Source: an uncultured Clostridia bacterium
Lineage (GTDB): Bacteria; Bacillota; Clostridia; TANB77; CAG-508
Assembly: GCA_934130085.1 (NCBI GenBank)
Contig: CAKOXK010000005.1
Coordinates: forward strand, 31,346 to 95,345
Reading direction: 5' to 3'
Length of the DNA stretch: 64,000 nucleotides
In this document: one piece after another, positions 28,229-37,372 of the stretch
How the letters are laid out: each line of letters begins with the position of its first letter
Numbering within the stretch: the stretch's first letter is position 1
Notes under the pieces: model-generated
The model's input: the letters and a program-made list of their open reading frames with translations, nothing else
Databases searched by the model: none
What the model was told of the DNA's origin: nothing
Position numbers and translations under genes: made by a program

Positions 28229-29041
28229 TCATTCTTTATTTGCTTCGTTTGCAATGTTTGCGAAGTCTTGCAAGCTTAAGTTTTCTCCTCTTACATTAGG
28301 ATTTATGTTTAATTTTTTTAGTATTTTTTCTAGTTTTTCTTTCTCAATTACCCCTGATATTGAGTTTAATATATTTTTTCTTCTTTTTGTAAAGTTTTCT
28401 CTTATTAGTTCAAAAAATAATGTTTCGTTTTCTACCTTAACTCGTTTTTCAGGTAATTTCTTTATTCGCAATATTTCTGATTCTACTTTTGGGCTTGGTA
28501 TAAAGCATTCTTTTGATACTGTACCTAAAATTTCTGTATCAGCATAATAATTTACAAAGTATGTAATTGCACCTGCATTTTTTTCTCCTGGTTTTGCTGA
28601 TATTCTATCAGCTACTTCTTTTTGTATTAAAACTGTTATGTCTGCTATATCTTCTTTTATTAGTTTTGTTATTATTGATGTAGTTATATAATATGGTAAG
28701 TTTGCAACTACTTTGGGCTTGTTTGCAAGCTCTGCTATATTTACTTTTAGTACATCATCATTTATAAGTTTAAAATTATTGTATAATTTAAATCTATCTT
28801 CTAAGATTTTGCACATTTTTTTATCAAGTTCTATTGCAATTACTTCTTTTGCTTTCTCTAGCATGATGCTTGTTAATGTGCCAAGCCCTGGGCCAATCTC
28901 TATGATTGTATCAGTTTTTGTTATATCTTTAGCAATCGTTTGCAAGCTATTTTCGTCTACTAAAAAATTTTGTCCTAAGTTTTTATTTGGATGGATATCA
29001 TATTTATCCATTATAAACTTTGTTTCATTTAATACATTCAT
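28229..29041 (-). CDS. rsmA: 16S rRNA (adenine1518/1519-N6)-dimethyltransferase
   Basis: The 270-residue KsgA-family enzyme dimethylates two adjacent adenines near the 3' end of 16S rRNA. N-terminal NLGQNFLVDEN (about 19-29), SAM-binding EIGPGLGTLT (about 48-57) and the catalytic NLPYYIT motif (about 113-119) are all present, and the C-terminal helical domain is complete. It is 19 bp before the sortase start, so the two are probably cotranscribed. Confidence 0.93.
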   Translation of the reverse strand: MNVLNETKFIMDKYDIHPNKNLGQNFLVDENSLQTIAKDITKTDTIIEIGPGLGTLTSIMLEKAKEVIAIELDKKMCKILEDRFKLYNNFKLINDDVLKVNIAELANKPKVVANLPYYITTSIITKLIKEDIADITVLIQKEVADRISAKPGEKNAGAITYFVNYYADTEILGTVSKECFIPSPKVESEILRIKKLPEKRVKVENETLFFELIRENFTKRRKNILNSISGVIEKEKLEKILKKLNINPNVRGENLSLQDFANIANEANKE

Positions 29042-29197
29042 ATTAATTCCTTATTTATGACAATTATTTTTAACTATATTTAAGTTTTTGTTTTTGCCGT
29101 TTTTTTGAGTTTTACTATTTTTTGTATTTGTTTCTTAATCTTTGCTTTTTTCTTTATTTCTTAGGCTTTTGTTTTTATTGTTTTTTATATTGCACTA

Positions 29198-31495
29198 CTA
29201 GTTTTGTGATTTTGTTGTTTCTTGTTGCAGTGTTACGTTTATTACTGTACCCTCATCTGCTTCTTTTCCGGCTTTTGGATCTTGTGCTATAACAATTCCA
29301 TCTCCGGTTGATGATATATTTAGATTTTTTGCTTTTAGCATTATTTTTGCTTGTGATAGTGTAACACCTTTTAAATCAGGCACAGTTTGTGATACTCTTG
29401 CATCATTTCCTTCTACATAAGTCTTTACTATTCCACCTGATATAAGTTGTGTTCCACTCTTTGGCATTTGTTCTTTTATAATATCATCTGCTTGACCTTC
29501 ACATTTAAATGTTAGTCCTGCGTTTTCAATTACTTTTTTTGCTTCTGCGTATGTTTTATTTTCAACATTTGGCACTGTTATTAATTCATCTTGATTTGTT
29601 ACTTCTGTGTTGTTTGATGGAATATCAAGGTATGGTAGCACTTCTGTTAATATTTGTGATACGGCTGGTGCAGCTATTCTTCCGCCATAGTGGTTTGATG
29701 CTTGTGGTCCGTATAATGTTAATAAACATACTACCTTTGTGTTTTCTACTGGTGCAATTGCTAAAAATGATGCTACATATCCATTCTCGGGGTGATTTGG
29801 ATCTGGCTCAGATGTACCTGTTTTTCCACCTACTGTATATCCTGCTACTTTTGCGTAAGAGCCTCCCCCAACTTCTACTACATCTTTCATTATGCTCTTC
29901 ATTTTATCTGCCGTATCTTTTGATACAACTTGTCTTTCTTCTTGCTTTTCTATTGTTGTAACATTTCCTGTATCATTATTTACAATCTTCTTGACCAGAT
30001 GTGGAGTTAGCATAACTCCATCATTTGCAATTGCTGAAACAGCTTTTACTAATTGCATTGGCGTAATTGTAAATCTTTGACCAAATGACATTGTTGCAAG
30101 TTCAACGGGTCCAACATTTTCTTCACTCCAGAAAGAGCTACTTCCTTCACTTGGAAGGTCTATTCCTGTTTTTTCAAAAAGACCATAAGCTTTTAGATAT
30201 TTGTAAAAGGTTGATACTCCTATTCTTTGGCCAAGTTGAATTAATGCTGGGTTACATGAATTTTCTAGAGCATTTCTTAATGTTTGAGAACCATGGCCTG
30301 ATGTATCAGCACAAGAAATTACTGTTCCTTGTACATTTTGCCTTCCGCTACAATAAAAATCTCCTGCAACATCGGTTTGAGTAATATTCTCTTCAATAGC
30401 AGTTGAGGCTGTTATTACTTTAAAAGTTGAACCCGGTTCGTAAGTATCAAGCACTGCTCTATTTCTCCACATTGAAAGTATTCTTGAGCTTTGTTCTTCT
30501 TGATTTAGCTTATCCCAATCAGATGAAATAAATTCATTTGGCGTGTATGGGTCATTTAAATTGAAATCAGGATATGTACACATTGCCAATATTTCACCAG
30601 TTGTAGGGTCTTCAATTATAACATTTCCACCTCTTTTACAATTATTCTCTTCAACTGCTTGCTTTAAATATTTCTCTGCTATGGCTTGTATATTTGAATC
30701 AATAGATAAATATATGTCACTACCATTCTCTGCTGCAATTTCTGTTTGGGTTGTATCAGGAATTGCATCTTTTCTTACTGAAATTGATGTAGTTATTTTT
30801 CCATTTGTACCTTTCAATAGGCTGTCATACTCAAGCTCAATACCATCTAGTCCTTGATTATCAGTACCACAAACTCCAATCAAATTTGATGCCAAGTTAT
30901 TATATGGGTAATATCTTTTTGTATCTTCATCTATATTGATTCCGGCTGAAATTTTGTTTTCTTTAAGCCATTTTTTTAAAACATCAACCTTGTCATTTTC
31001 AACCTTAGAAACTATTTTCTCAGTTTCATTTGTGCTGTTTAACTTCGCTAATGTATCATCGTAATTAATATCAAAAATTTTTGAAAACTCATTAGCCAAT
31101 TTTTCTTTAAGTTCTTGAGTTTTTTCATCGTTTTTTTGTCCATTTGTTTTAACAACAATTTGCTTAGGATTTACCGATATGGTATCAACATCAGCACTTA
31201 TTGCTAGAGCTTTTTTATTGCTATCATAAATTGTGCCCCTCTTAGCAGCAATTACAATACTAGATGTTGACTGGTTGTACTCCATTTCTTTATAGTACTC
31301 TCCTTTAACAAATTGTATATATCCTACTCTAAAAACTAGAACCAAAATAAGAACTATTATTATGATTTCAAAAATTAGTAGTCTTGTTTTTGATACTCTA
31401 GTTATTTTAGGCTCTTTAGTTTTAACTTTTCTAAATTTATTTGATTTGTTTGATTTCCCCGAATTATCTCTTGAAACTGTTTTTATTTTTTCCAT
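29198..31495 (-). CDS. class B penicillin-binding protein with PASTA domains, SpoVD/FtsI-like
   Basis: A 765-residue transpeptidase for septal or spore-cortex peptidoglycan. After a basic cytoplasmic start and one TM helix (about 38-60) come the dimerisation domain and the transpeptidase with active-site STFK (about residue 358), SCN, and KTGTS. Two C-terminal PASTA domains follow, each with VPNV/VPDL starts (about 630-690 and 697-760). The double PASTA tail is found in SpoVD and in some divisional PBPs, so either role is possible. No mra/mur genes surround it. Confidence 0.9.
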   Translation of the reverse strand: MEKIKTVSRDNSGKSNKSNKFRKVKTKEPKITRVSKTRLLIFEIIIIVLILVLVFRVGYIQFVKGEYYKEMEYNQSTSSIVIAAKRGTIYDSNKKALAISADVDTISVNPKQIVVKTNGQKNDEKTQELKEKLANEFSKIFDINYDDTLAKLNSTNETEKIVSKVENDKVDVLKKWLKENKISAGINIDEDTKRYYPYNNLASNLIGVCGTDNQGLDGIELEYDSLLKGTNGKITTSISVRKDAIPDTTQTEIAAENGSDIYLSIDSNIQAIAEKYLKQAVEENNCKRGGNVIIEDPTTGEILAMCTYPDFNLNDPYTPNEFISSDWDKLNQEEQSSRILSMWRNRAVLDTYEPGSTFKVITASTAIEENITQTDVAGDFYCSGRQNVQGTVISCADTSGHGSQTLRNALENSCNPALIQLGQRIGVSTFYKYLKAYGLFEKTGIDLPSEGSSSFWSEENVGPVELATMSFGQRFTITPMQLVKAVSAIANDGVMLTPHLVKKIVNNDTGNVTTIEKQEERQVVSKDTADKMKSIMKDVVEVGGGSYAKVAGYTVGGKTGTSEPDPNHPENGYVASFLAIAPVENTKVVCLLTLYGPQASNHYGGRIAAPAVSQILTEVLPYLDIPSNNTEVTNQDELITVPNVENKTYAEAKKVIENAGLTFKCEGQADDIIKEQMPKSGTQLISGGIVKTYVEGNDARVSQTVPDLKGVTLSQAKIMLKAKNLNISSTGDGIVIAQDPKAGKEADEGTVINVTLQQETTKSQN

Positions 31496-31662
31496 CTAAA
31501 ATCCTTCTTAAAAAGAAATTATAAAATTTCCCCAATTTAACACTAATATTTTACATTAATCTATTATAAAAATCAATAAATCTTTGAAAAAGATATTTAA
31601 CATTTCAATTATTACTTGACGAAGATTTCAATTAAAATTTCTAATCAAAGGAGCTAGTTAAA

Positions 31663-31811
31663 AGCAAGATTTAATAGTATATTGTTTAAAATGCCGCGTT
31701 AGCGATCAAGCGCTATGCGCGCGAATGTTTCAATCTTCCGAAAGTTATCTTTTGACTAACGAAGATTGAAACGAACAAGGCATGAAAAATAATATACTAT
31801 TAAATCTTGCT
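31663..31811. repeat. dispersed palindromic element, copy B
   Basis: The 149-bp element lies between the PBP and ftsH genes. Its outer arms (31663-31683 and 31791-31811) are a perfect 21-bp inverted repeat beginning AGCAAGATTTAATAGTATAT, unlike copy A in sequence. The second inner hairpin has TTTCAATCTTC/GAAGATTGAAA where copy A has TGCAATCTTC/GAAGATTGCA, a compensated base-pair change. The AATGCCGCG and AACAAGGCAT core is shared. Confidence 0.85.
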
Positions 31812-31820
31812 ATCTAATGT

Positions 31821-31866
31821 AAAAAATGATGCATGTTTTATATTATAAAACGTACATCATTTTTTC
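31821..31866 (-). terminator. bidirectional terminator after ftsH
   Basis: AAAAAATGATG...CATCATTTTTT inverted repeat (31821-31839 with 31846-31866, a few mismatches) with T-runs on both strands lies about 60 bp after the ftsH stop and beside palindromic copy B. Confidence 0.75.
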
Positions 31867-31924
31867 TTATTATATTTTTCTAGTTTGGTTTATTTGATTT
31901 TTTCTTGCATTGTCTAATAAATAA

Positions 31925-33727
31925 TTAGTTTTCAAATATTTGATCAAATTCTTCTCCTGTGATTTTTTCTTTTTCAATTAAAACTGCTGCTACTTTATCA
32001 AGTTTATCACGGTTTTGGCTTAGTATTTCTGTTGCTCTTTGGTATGCCCAGTCTATAATTTTTTTAATTTCTTCATCAATTATTCCTGCGGTTTCTTCTG
32101 AATATGGTTTTTCTTGTGCTAGGTCTCTTCCAAGAAATACTTCATCTTGGTCTGATCCAAGTGTGATTGTTCCTATTCTATCACTCATTCCATATTTAGT
32201 GCACATTGATTTTGCAATCGATGTTGCTCTTTCAATATCATTGCTTGCTCCTGTAGAAATATCTTCAAGAACTAATTGTTCTGAAACTCTTCCTCCTAGA
32301 AGTGATATAATGTTTTCTAACATTTCTGTTTTTGATACAAATGATTTGTCTTCTGTTGGACGATACATTGTGTATCCTCCAGCCATTCCTCTAGGTATTA
32401 TTGATATTTCATGTACAGGGTCTTGTGTTGGTAAGAATTTGCTTACAACTGCGTGTCCTGCTTCATGGTATGCAACTAGCCTCTTTTCTTTATCAGTTCT
32501 AACCCTTGATTTCTTTTCAGGTCCCATTGTTACTTTTACCATTGCATCTTCTATTTCTTTTTGTCCAATTTCTTGTTTATCACGTCTAGCTGCAAGTAAA
32601 GCTGCTTCATTTAGTAAGTTTTCTAGGTCAGCTCCTGTAAATCCTGATGTATTTTTTGCTATTAATTTTAGGTCAACATCTGCTTCAAATTTTTTCTTTT
32701 TACTATGAACTTCAAGTATTTGTTCTCTAGCTTTTACATCTGGCGCTGGAACTACAATTTGTCTATCAAATCTTCCTGGTCTTAGTAGTGCTTTGTCAAG
32801 AACATCAGGTCTATTTGTTGCGGCAATTACAATTACTCCTTCATTAGCTGTGAATCCATCCATTTCAACTAACATTTGATTAAGAGTTTGTTCTCTTTCA
32901 TCATGTCCACCGCCAAGTCCGGCTCCTCTTTGGCGTCCTACTGCATCTATTTCATCAATAAATATAATTGATGGTGCATTTCTTTTAGCTTCTTCAAATA
33001 AATCTCTTACTCTTGAAGCGCCAACGCCAACGAACATCTCAACAAAATCGGAACCACTTATGAAGAAGAATGGAACTCCCGCTTCACCTGCTACTGCTTT
33101 TGCAAGTAAAGTCTTTCCTGTACCTGGTTGTCCTACAAGTAGAACTCCTTTTGGAATTCTAGCTCCCATATCTGTAAATTTCTTTGGATTTTTCAAAAAT
33201 TCAACAATCTCTTGAAGTTCTTCTTTTTCTTCATCAATTCCTGCTACATCATTAAATGTAACTTTTGTTTTAGAATTTTGATTAATCATTCTAGCCTTGC
33301 TTTTTCCAAAGGACATTGGGCTTCCGTTTTGATTATTTCTTCCACCTACAAAAAGCATAAGCATCATTAAAATTAAAATAATTGATGATATTGGCAATAG
33401 CATGTCAGATACAATAGACAAGAATGGCTCGTCCTGATATACTACATTTATTGAATTGCTTTTCATTGATGAATTTAGATTATCAAGTAAGTTTTCAACG
33501 TTTGGTAGATTTACTTTTCTAATTATATTCTCATTTTTTAATTTAACGCTTGCATCTTCTCCGCCATATTCAATTTCTATATCAGTAACCTCTCCTGCGT
33601 TAATTTTTTCAATTAACTCTGAATATGACATTAATTTGCTAGTATTACTTATAATCGCTGGTATCGCGAACATAAGAACAACCCCAATTATTAGCCATAC
33701 TGCTAGTGTTTTTATTCCATTTTTCAA
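31925..33727 (-). CDS. ftsH: ATP-dependent zinc metalloprotease FtsH
   Basis: A 600-residue membrane AAA+ protease that degrades misfolded and regulatory membrane proteins. Two N-terminal TM helices (about 6-26 and 108-127) flank a small extracytoplasmic domain. The AAA domain has Walker A GQPGTGKT (199-206), Walker B IIFIDEIDAVG and the SRH with RPGRFDR; the zinc site HEAGH lies about residue 420. The C-terminus is short. It follows tilS by 57 bp, the conserved tilS-ftsH order of Firmicutes (here without hpt between them). Confidence 0.95.
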   Translation of the reverse strand: MKNGIKTLAVWLIIGVVLMFAIPAIISNTSKLMSYSELIEKINAGEVTDIEIEYGGEDASVKLKNENIIRKVNLPNVENLLDNLNSSMKSNSINVVYQDEPFLSIVSDMLLPISSIILILMMLMLFVGGRNNQNGSPMSFGKSKARMINQNSKTKVTFNDVAGIDEEKEELQEIVEFLKNPKKFTDMGARIPKGVLLVGQPGTGKTLLAKAVAGEAGVPFFFISGSDFVEMFVGVGASRVRDLFEEAKRNAPSIIFIDEIDAVGRQRGAGLGGGHDEREQTLNQMLVEMDGFTANEGVIVIAATNRPDVLDKALLRPGRFDRQIVVPAPDVKAREQILEVHSKKKKFEADVDLKLIAKNTSGFTGADLENLLNEAALLAARRDKQEIGQKEIEDAMVKVTMGPEKKSRVRTDKEKRLVAYHEAGHAVVSKFLPTQDPVHEISIIPRGMAGGYTMYRPTEDKSFVSKTEMLENIISLLGGRVSEQLVLEDISTGASNDIERATSIAKSMCTKYGMSDRIGTITLGSDQDEVFLGRDLAQEKPYSEETAGIIDEEIKKIIDWAYQRATEILSQNRDKLDKVAAVLIEKEKITGEEFDQIFEN

Positions 33728-33784
33728 ATTAATCCTGCCTCCTTACAATTCCATAATATTATAAGATTAACACTAAATTTACTT

Positions 33785-34861
33785 TTATGCAATACCCTCA
33801 GTTGGTAAAATAAGTATCTTTCCTTTTTTTATTTCTGCTTTTACATTTTTATTGATTATTGTGTATTTGCCTCCCACATTTCTTTTTGCGATTTGTATTA
33901 CTTCATCAATGTTGGATTTTTCTACATTTTTTGTGTTTCCTTGAATTTCTTCAATTGCTTTTAGTATTACATTTTGCTTTATGTTTTCATTTAATAAATT
34001 AAATTCTTTTAAGTTAATTTCAATGTGTGTTTTTTCTTCTAATGATTTCTCTGTCTGTTCATTTTCTCTATCATTTTCTCTGTTTGTTGTTTTTTCTTCA
34101 TTTAAGATTATATGTGCGATTTTTTTGTACTCGCTTTTTGTTGTTTCCTTTATGAACGTGTTATTTTGTTTGATTATTTTTGATGTTCTTGATAATGTTT
34201 CCACAATATTAGGGTTTATTTCTTCTAGTTTTGGTATTACTTCATTTCTTATTATGTTTCTTCTGTATATGTTTTGCTTGTTTGTTGAGTCTATTTTATA
34301 TTCTATGTTGTTTTCTTTGCAGAAGTTGTTTATATCTGTTTTTTTTGAGTTGATTAACGGTCTTATTATATTATTTTCTTTTGGTGTGATTCCTTCTAAG
34401 CCTAATAGTCCTGTACCTCTTATTAAGTTTAATAGCATTGTTTCTGCGTTGTCATTCATATTATGTGCTATTGCAATTTTGTTTGCATTTTCTTTTTTAG
34501 CTATTTCTCTAAAAAATTCGTACCTTATAATTCTTCCTGCTTCTTCTGTTCCCATCTTGTTTTCTTTCGCAATTTGTTCAACTTGGACTCTCTTTTTGTA
34601 AAATGGTACATTCATTTTTTCGCACATATTTTCCACATATTGTTCATCAATTGTGGAATCTTCCCTTATCTTATGGTTAATGTGACACACGTATAATTTT
34701 ATTTTAAATTTTTCTTTATACTTATTTAATAAATAAAGTAATGTTATTGAGTCACTTCCTCCAGAAACTCCAATTACAATTTTATCACCTTCATTTATCA
34801 AATTATTTTCTTTTATTGTGTTTAAAAAATTTTCTTCTACAATATTTAATCTCTTAGCCAT
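33785..34861 (-). CDS. tilS: tRNA(Ile)-lysidine synthase
   Basis: A 358-residue PP-loop ATPase that converts the wobble cytidine of tRNA-Ile(CAT) to lysidine and so makes it read AUA. The PP-loop motif VSGGSDS is about residues 30-36, and HNMNDNAETML and RGTGLLG, typical of TilS, follow. It is somewhat shorter than many TilS proteins, with a reduced C-terminal domain and a Glu/Asn/Lys-rich insert around 250-270. ftsH follows on the same strand. Confidence 0.92.
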   Translation of the reverse strand: MAKRLNIVEENFLNTIKENNLINEGDKIVIGVSGGSDSITLLYLLNKYKEKFKIKLYVCHINHKIREDSTIDEQYVENMCEKMNVPFYKKRVQVEQIAKENKMGTEEAGRIIRYEFFREIAKKENANKIAIAHNMNDNAETMLLNLIRGTGLLGLEGITPKENNIIRPLINSKKTDINNFCKENNIEYKIDSTNKQNIYRRNIIRNEVIPKLEEINPNIVETLSRTSKIIKQNNTFIKETTKSEYKKIAHIILNEEKTTNRENDRENEQTEKSLEEKTHIEINLKEFNLLNENIKQNVILKAIEEIQGNTKNVEKSNIDEVIQIAKRNVGGKYTIINKNVKAEIKKGKILILPTEGIA

Positions 34862-35018
34862 TTCTATTCCTTTATTCTATAATATTAAATTTCTAAAACT
34901 CTTCCATTTTGCTGCATATCTAGTCTTTTGGCGATCTTTTGTTTTCTAATATTAGAACTCGTCTTTTTTATACTTTCATTATTTATTTAATTTTATAAGT
35001 TCTTTTTATATATAAAAG

Positions 35019-35057
35019 CAATCTTCATTTTCTTTGTTTATAAAAAGTGAAGATTGC
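35019..35057 (-). terminator. dnaB operon terminator
   Basis: GCAATCTTCA (35019-35028) and TGAAGATTGC (35048-35057) form an inverted repeat six bases after the dnaB stop; T-rich sequence follows on the minus strand. Confidence 0.7.
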
Positions 35058-35062
35058 ATATT

Positions 35063-36388
35063 TTATCCGTTATATTTATTTGCAAATTTTGTGTAACTTG
35101 GCATCCATAGTAGTTCTGTTGTACCTACTGGACCTGATCTATTTTTGGCTATAATTATTTCTGCTATATTGGTTTGTTCTGATTGTGGATTGTAGTAATC
35201 ATCTCTATATATAAACATTACAACATCGGCATCCTGCTCAATTGATCCTGATTCACGTAAATCTTGCAACATGGGTCTGTGGTCAACTCTGGCCTCAGGA
35301 GCACGTGATAGCTGTGATAGTGCTATAACTGGTACATCTATTTCCTTTGCAAGTATTTTTAATGACCTACTGATTTCTGCAATTTCTTGCTCACGGCTTG
35401 ATGCTTTTCCACTTCCTTGAATTAACTGCAAGTAATCTATTACTATTAAGCCTATATTTTTTTCCATTTTTAGCTTTCTGCATTTTGCTCTGATTTCTGC
35501 AACTGTAATTCCTGGTGTATCATCTATGAATATTCCAGCCGATTCTGATAATTCACCAGAGGCTACAGCAAGTTTTGACCATTCTTCATCTGATATATCA
35601 CCTTTTCCAACTTTTGAACTATCAACCATAGCTTGTGCACATAAAATTCTGTTTGCACATTGCTCTTTAGACATTTCCAAACTGAATACTACAACTGGGG
35701 TACTATTTTGAACTGCAGCATTTGTTGCAATATTTAAAGCAAAAGCAGTTTTACCCATTGCGGGTCTTGCAGCTATTAAAATCAATTCCGATTTGTGTAA
35801 TCCTGCTGTTTTATTATCAAGATCGATAAAACCTGAAGCAACACCTGTTATATGCTGTTTATTATTATAAAGCTCCTGCAACTCGCTAAAAGAATCAACC
35901 AAAATATCTTTTATTGATGTATATCCTTTTTGAGCCTTTCTTTGCATAATATCAAATATCTTTTTTTGCGCATTATCCATTATGCCTTCAATCTCTTCAT
36001 TTTGACTATAACCTATTTCAATAAGTTCATTTGCCATCTTGATTAAGTTTCTTAGTAAAGATTTTTCCTCAACAATCTTTACATACTTTTCAACATTTGC
36101 AGTAGTTGGAACCTTCTCTGGTAACAAAGCTAGATACTCTAGCCCCCCAACTGCTTCTAATTTTCCAAGAGAAGTTAACTCCTCTTTGGTTGTTATTATA
36201 TCAATTGGCTCACCTTTTGAGTAAATATTCATTATAGCCTGATAAATTGTTTTATTATCCTCACGATAAAAATCATCTGGTTTTAAAACTTCAATCGCTG
36301 AAATAACCGCGTCTCTATCTGTAAGCATACTTCCAATAACCGCTTGTTCAGCCTCTTCATCATGTGGTGGAATCTTCTGAAGCTCCAT
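35063..36388 (-). CDS. dnaB: replicative DNA helicase
   Basis: A 441-residue hexameric helicase that unwinds DNA at the replication fork. An N-terminal DnaB domain (about 5-105, HDEEAEQAVIGSML) and a RecA-like domain with Walker A ARPAMGKTA (about 207-215), Walker B LIVIDYLQLI and RESGSIEQDADVVMFIYRDD near the C-terminus are present. It has no intein. It closes the gdpP-rplI-dnaB cluster, 38 bp after rplI, as in Bacillus. Confidence 0.95.
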   Translation of the reverse strand: MELQKIPPHDEEAEQAVIGSMLTDRDAVISAIEVLKPDDFYREDNKTIYQAIMNIYSKGEPIDIITTKEELTSLGKLEAVGGLEYLALLPEKVPTTANVEKYVKIVEEKSLLRNLIKMANELIEIGYSQNEEIEGIMDNAQKKIFDIMQRKAQKGYTSIKDILVDSFSELQELYNNKQHITGVASGFIDLDNKTAGLHKSELILIAARPAMGKTAFALNIATNAAVQNSTPVVVFSLEMSKEQCANRILCAQAMVDSSKVGKGDISDEEWSKLAVASGELSESAGIFIDDTPGITVAEIRAKCRKLKMEKNIGLIVIDYLQLIQGSGKASSREQEIAEISRSLKILAKEIDVPVIALSQLSRAPEARVDHRPMLQDLRESGSIEQDADVVMFIYRDDYYNPQSEQTNIAEIIIAKNRSGPVGTTELLWMPSYTKFANKYNG

Positions 36389-36426
36389 TCTTTAAAACCT
36401 CCTAAAATCAATTAAACATTAAAATC

Positions 36427-36879
36427 TTAGCGACCTATGCCATTTACAGTTAATTTAAGTTTAGCAATTACTCCCTCAAACAATTTGATATTGATATCAA
36501 AAACTCCAATTGTTTTTATAGTCTCTTTCAAATCAATCTTCTTCTTATCAACTTCAATATGATGTTGTCTTTTTAATTCATCTGAAATCTCTTTTGATGT
36601 AACACCACCAAATATTTTTCCATTTTCACCGCTCTTAACATCAATCTTTAAATATAACTTTTCTATTTGTTTTTTTACCTCTTCTGCCTTTTTCTTATCT
36701 TCTGACTTTCTAAAAGCATTTGAAGTTTCTCTTGATTTTAAATCAGTTAAATTCTTGCTATTAGCTTCAATTGCTAACTTTCTTGGTAGTAAAAAATTTC
36801 TTGCATATCCATCATTAGCATTTATAACATCATCTTTCTTTCCTACACCCTTTATATTTTCAAGTAAAATAACCTTCAT
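36427..36879 (-). CDS. rplI: 50S ribosomal protein L9
   Basis: The 150-residue protein starts MKVILLENIKGVGKKDDVI and continues NDGYARNFLLPRKLA, the N-terminal rRNA-binding domain of L9, then the long connecting helix and C-terminal domain. I chose ATG 36879, which has AGGAGG upstream; the open frame continues further upstream only because it runs through palindromic repeats. Those repeats fill the space between gdpP and rplI. Confidence 0.95.
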   Translation of the reverse strand: MKVILLENIKGVGKKDDVINANDGYARNFLLPRKLAIEANSKNLTDLKSRETSNAFRKSEDKKKAEEVKKQIEKLYLKIDVKSGENGKIFGGVTSKEISDELKRQHHIEVDKKKIDLKETIKTIGVFDINIKLFEGVIAKLKLTVNGIGR

Positions 36880-36914
36880 TGCTTTCCTCCTAAAAAAATT
36901 TTTTTCATACATAT

Positions 36915-37348
36915 AAATTGAAATATTATATTGTTTAAGAATGCCGCGCAGCGACCAAGCGAAGCGCGAATAAAACAAATTTGGCGAAGACAAATCTTGT
37001 TTTGAGCAAGGCATCGAAAAACAATATAATATTTCAATTTTACTTATATATTGTTTAAGAATGCTACGCAGAGCCAAGCGAAGCGCGAATAAAACAAATT
37101 TGGCGAAGACAAATCTTGTTTTGAGCAAGGCATCGAAAAACAATATAATATTTCAATTTTACTTATATATTGTTTAAGAATGCTACGCAGAGCCAAGCGA
37201 AGCGCGAATAAAACAAATTTGGCGAAGACAAATCTTGTTTTGAGCAAGGCATCGAAAAACAATATAATATTTCAATTTTACTTATATATTGTTTAAGAAT
37301 GCTACGCAGAGCCAAGCGAAGCGCGAATAAAACAAATTTGGCGAAGAC
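36915..37348. repeat. dispersed palindromic element, tandem copies C1-C4
   Basis: One complete element (C1, 36915-37040) with a 22-bp outer stem (AAATTGAAATATTATATTG) is followed by two copies with an exact 119-bp period (C2 37042-37160, C3 37161-37279) that look identical, and a fourth cut at about 37348 next to the gdpP stop. C2-C4 carry ATGCTACGCAGAGCC in place of ATGCCGCGCAGCGACC of C1 and keep only about 10 bp of the left arm. The second inner hairpin is AAAACAA...TTGTTTT, unlike copies A, B and E. The array lies inside the gdpP-rplI-dnaB cluster. Confidence 0.9.
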
Positions 37349-37372
37349 GCGTCATTTACTTTTACAACTTTT

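Noticed and set aside
31959..32708. Long plus-strand frame opposite ftsH, and similar long frames opposite other conserved genes
   Set aside because: These are antisense shadows caused by codon bias. They have no start signals and no recognisable families.
37044..37262. Minus-strand reading frame of 72 codons within the tandem palindromic repeats
   Set aside because: It merely translates the 119-bp repeat, gives repeated nonsense peptides and has no ribosome binding site. The same applies to the long upstream extension of rplI.
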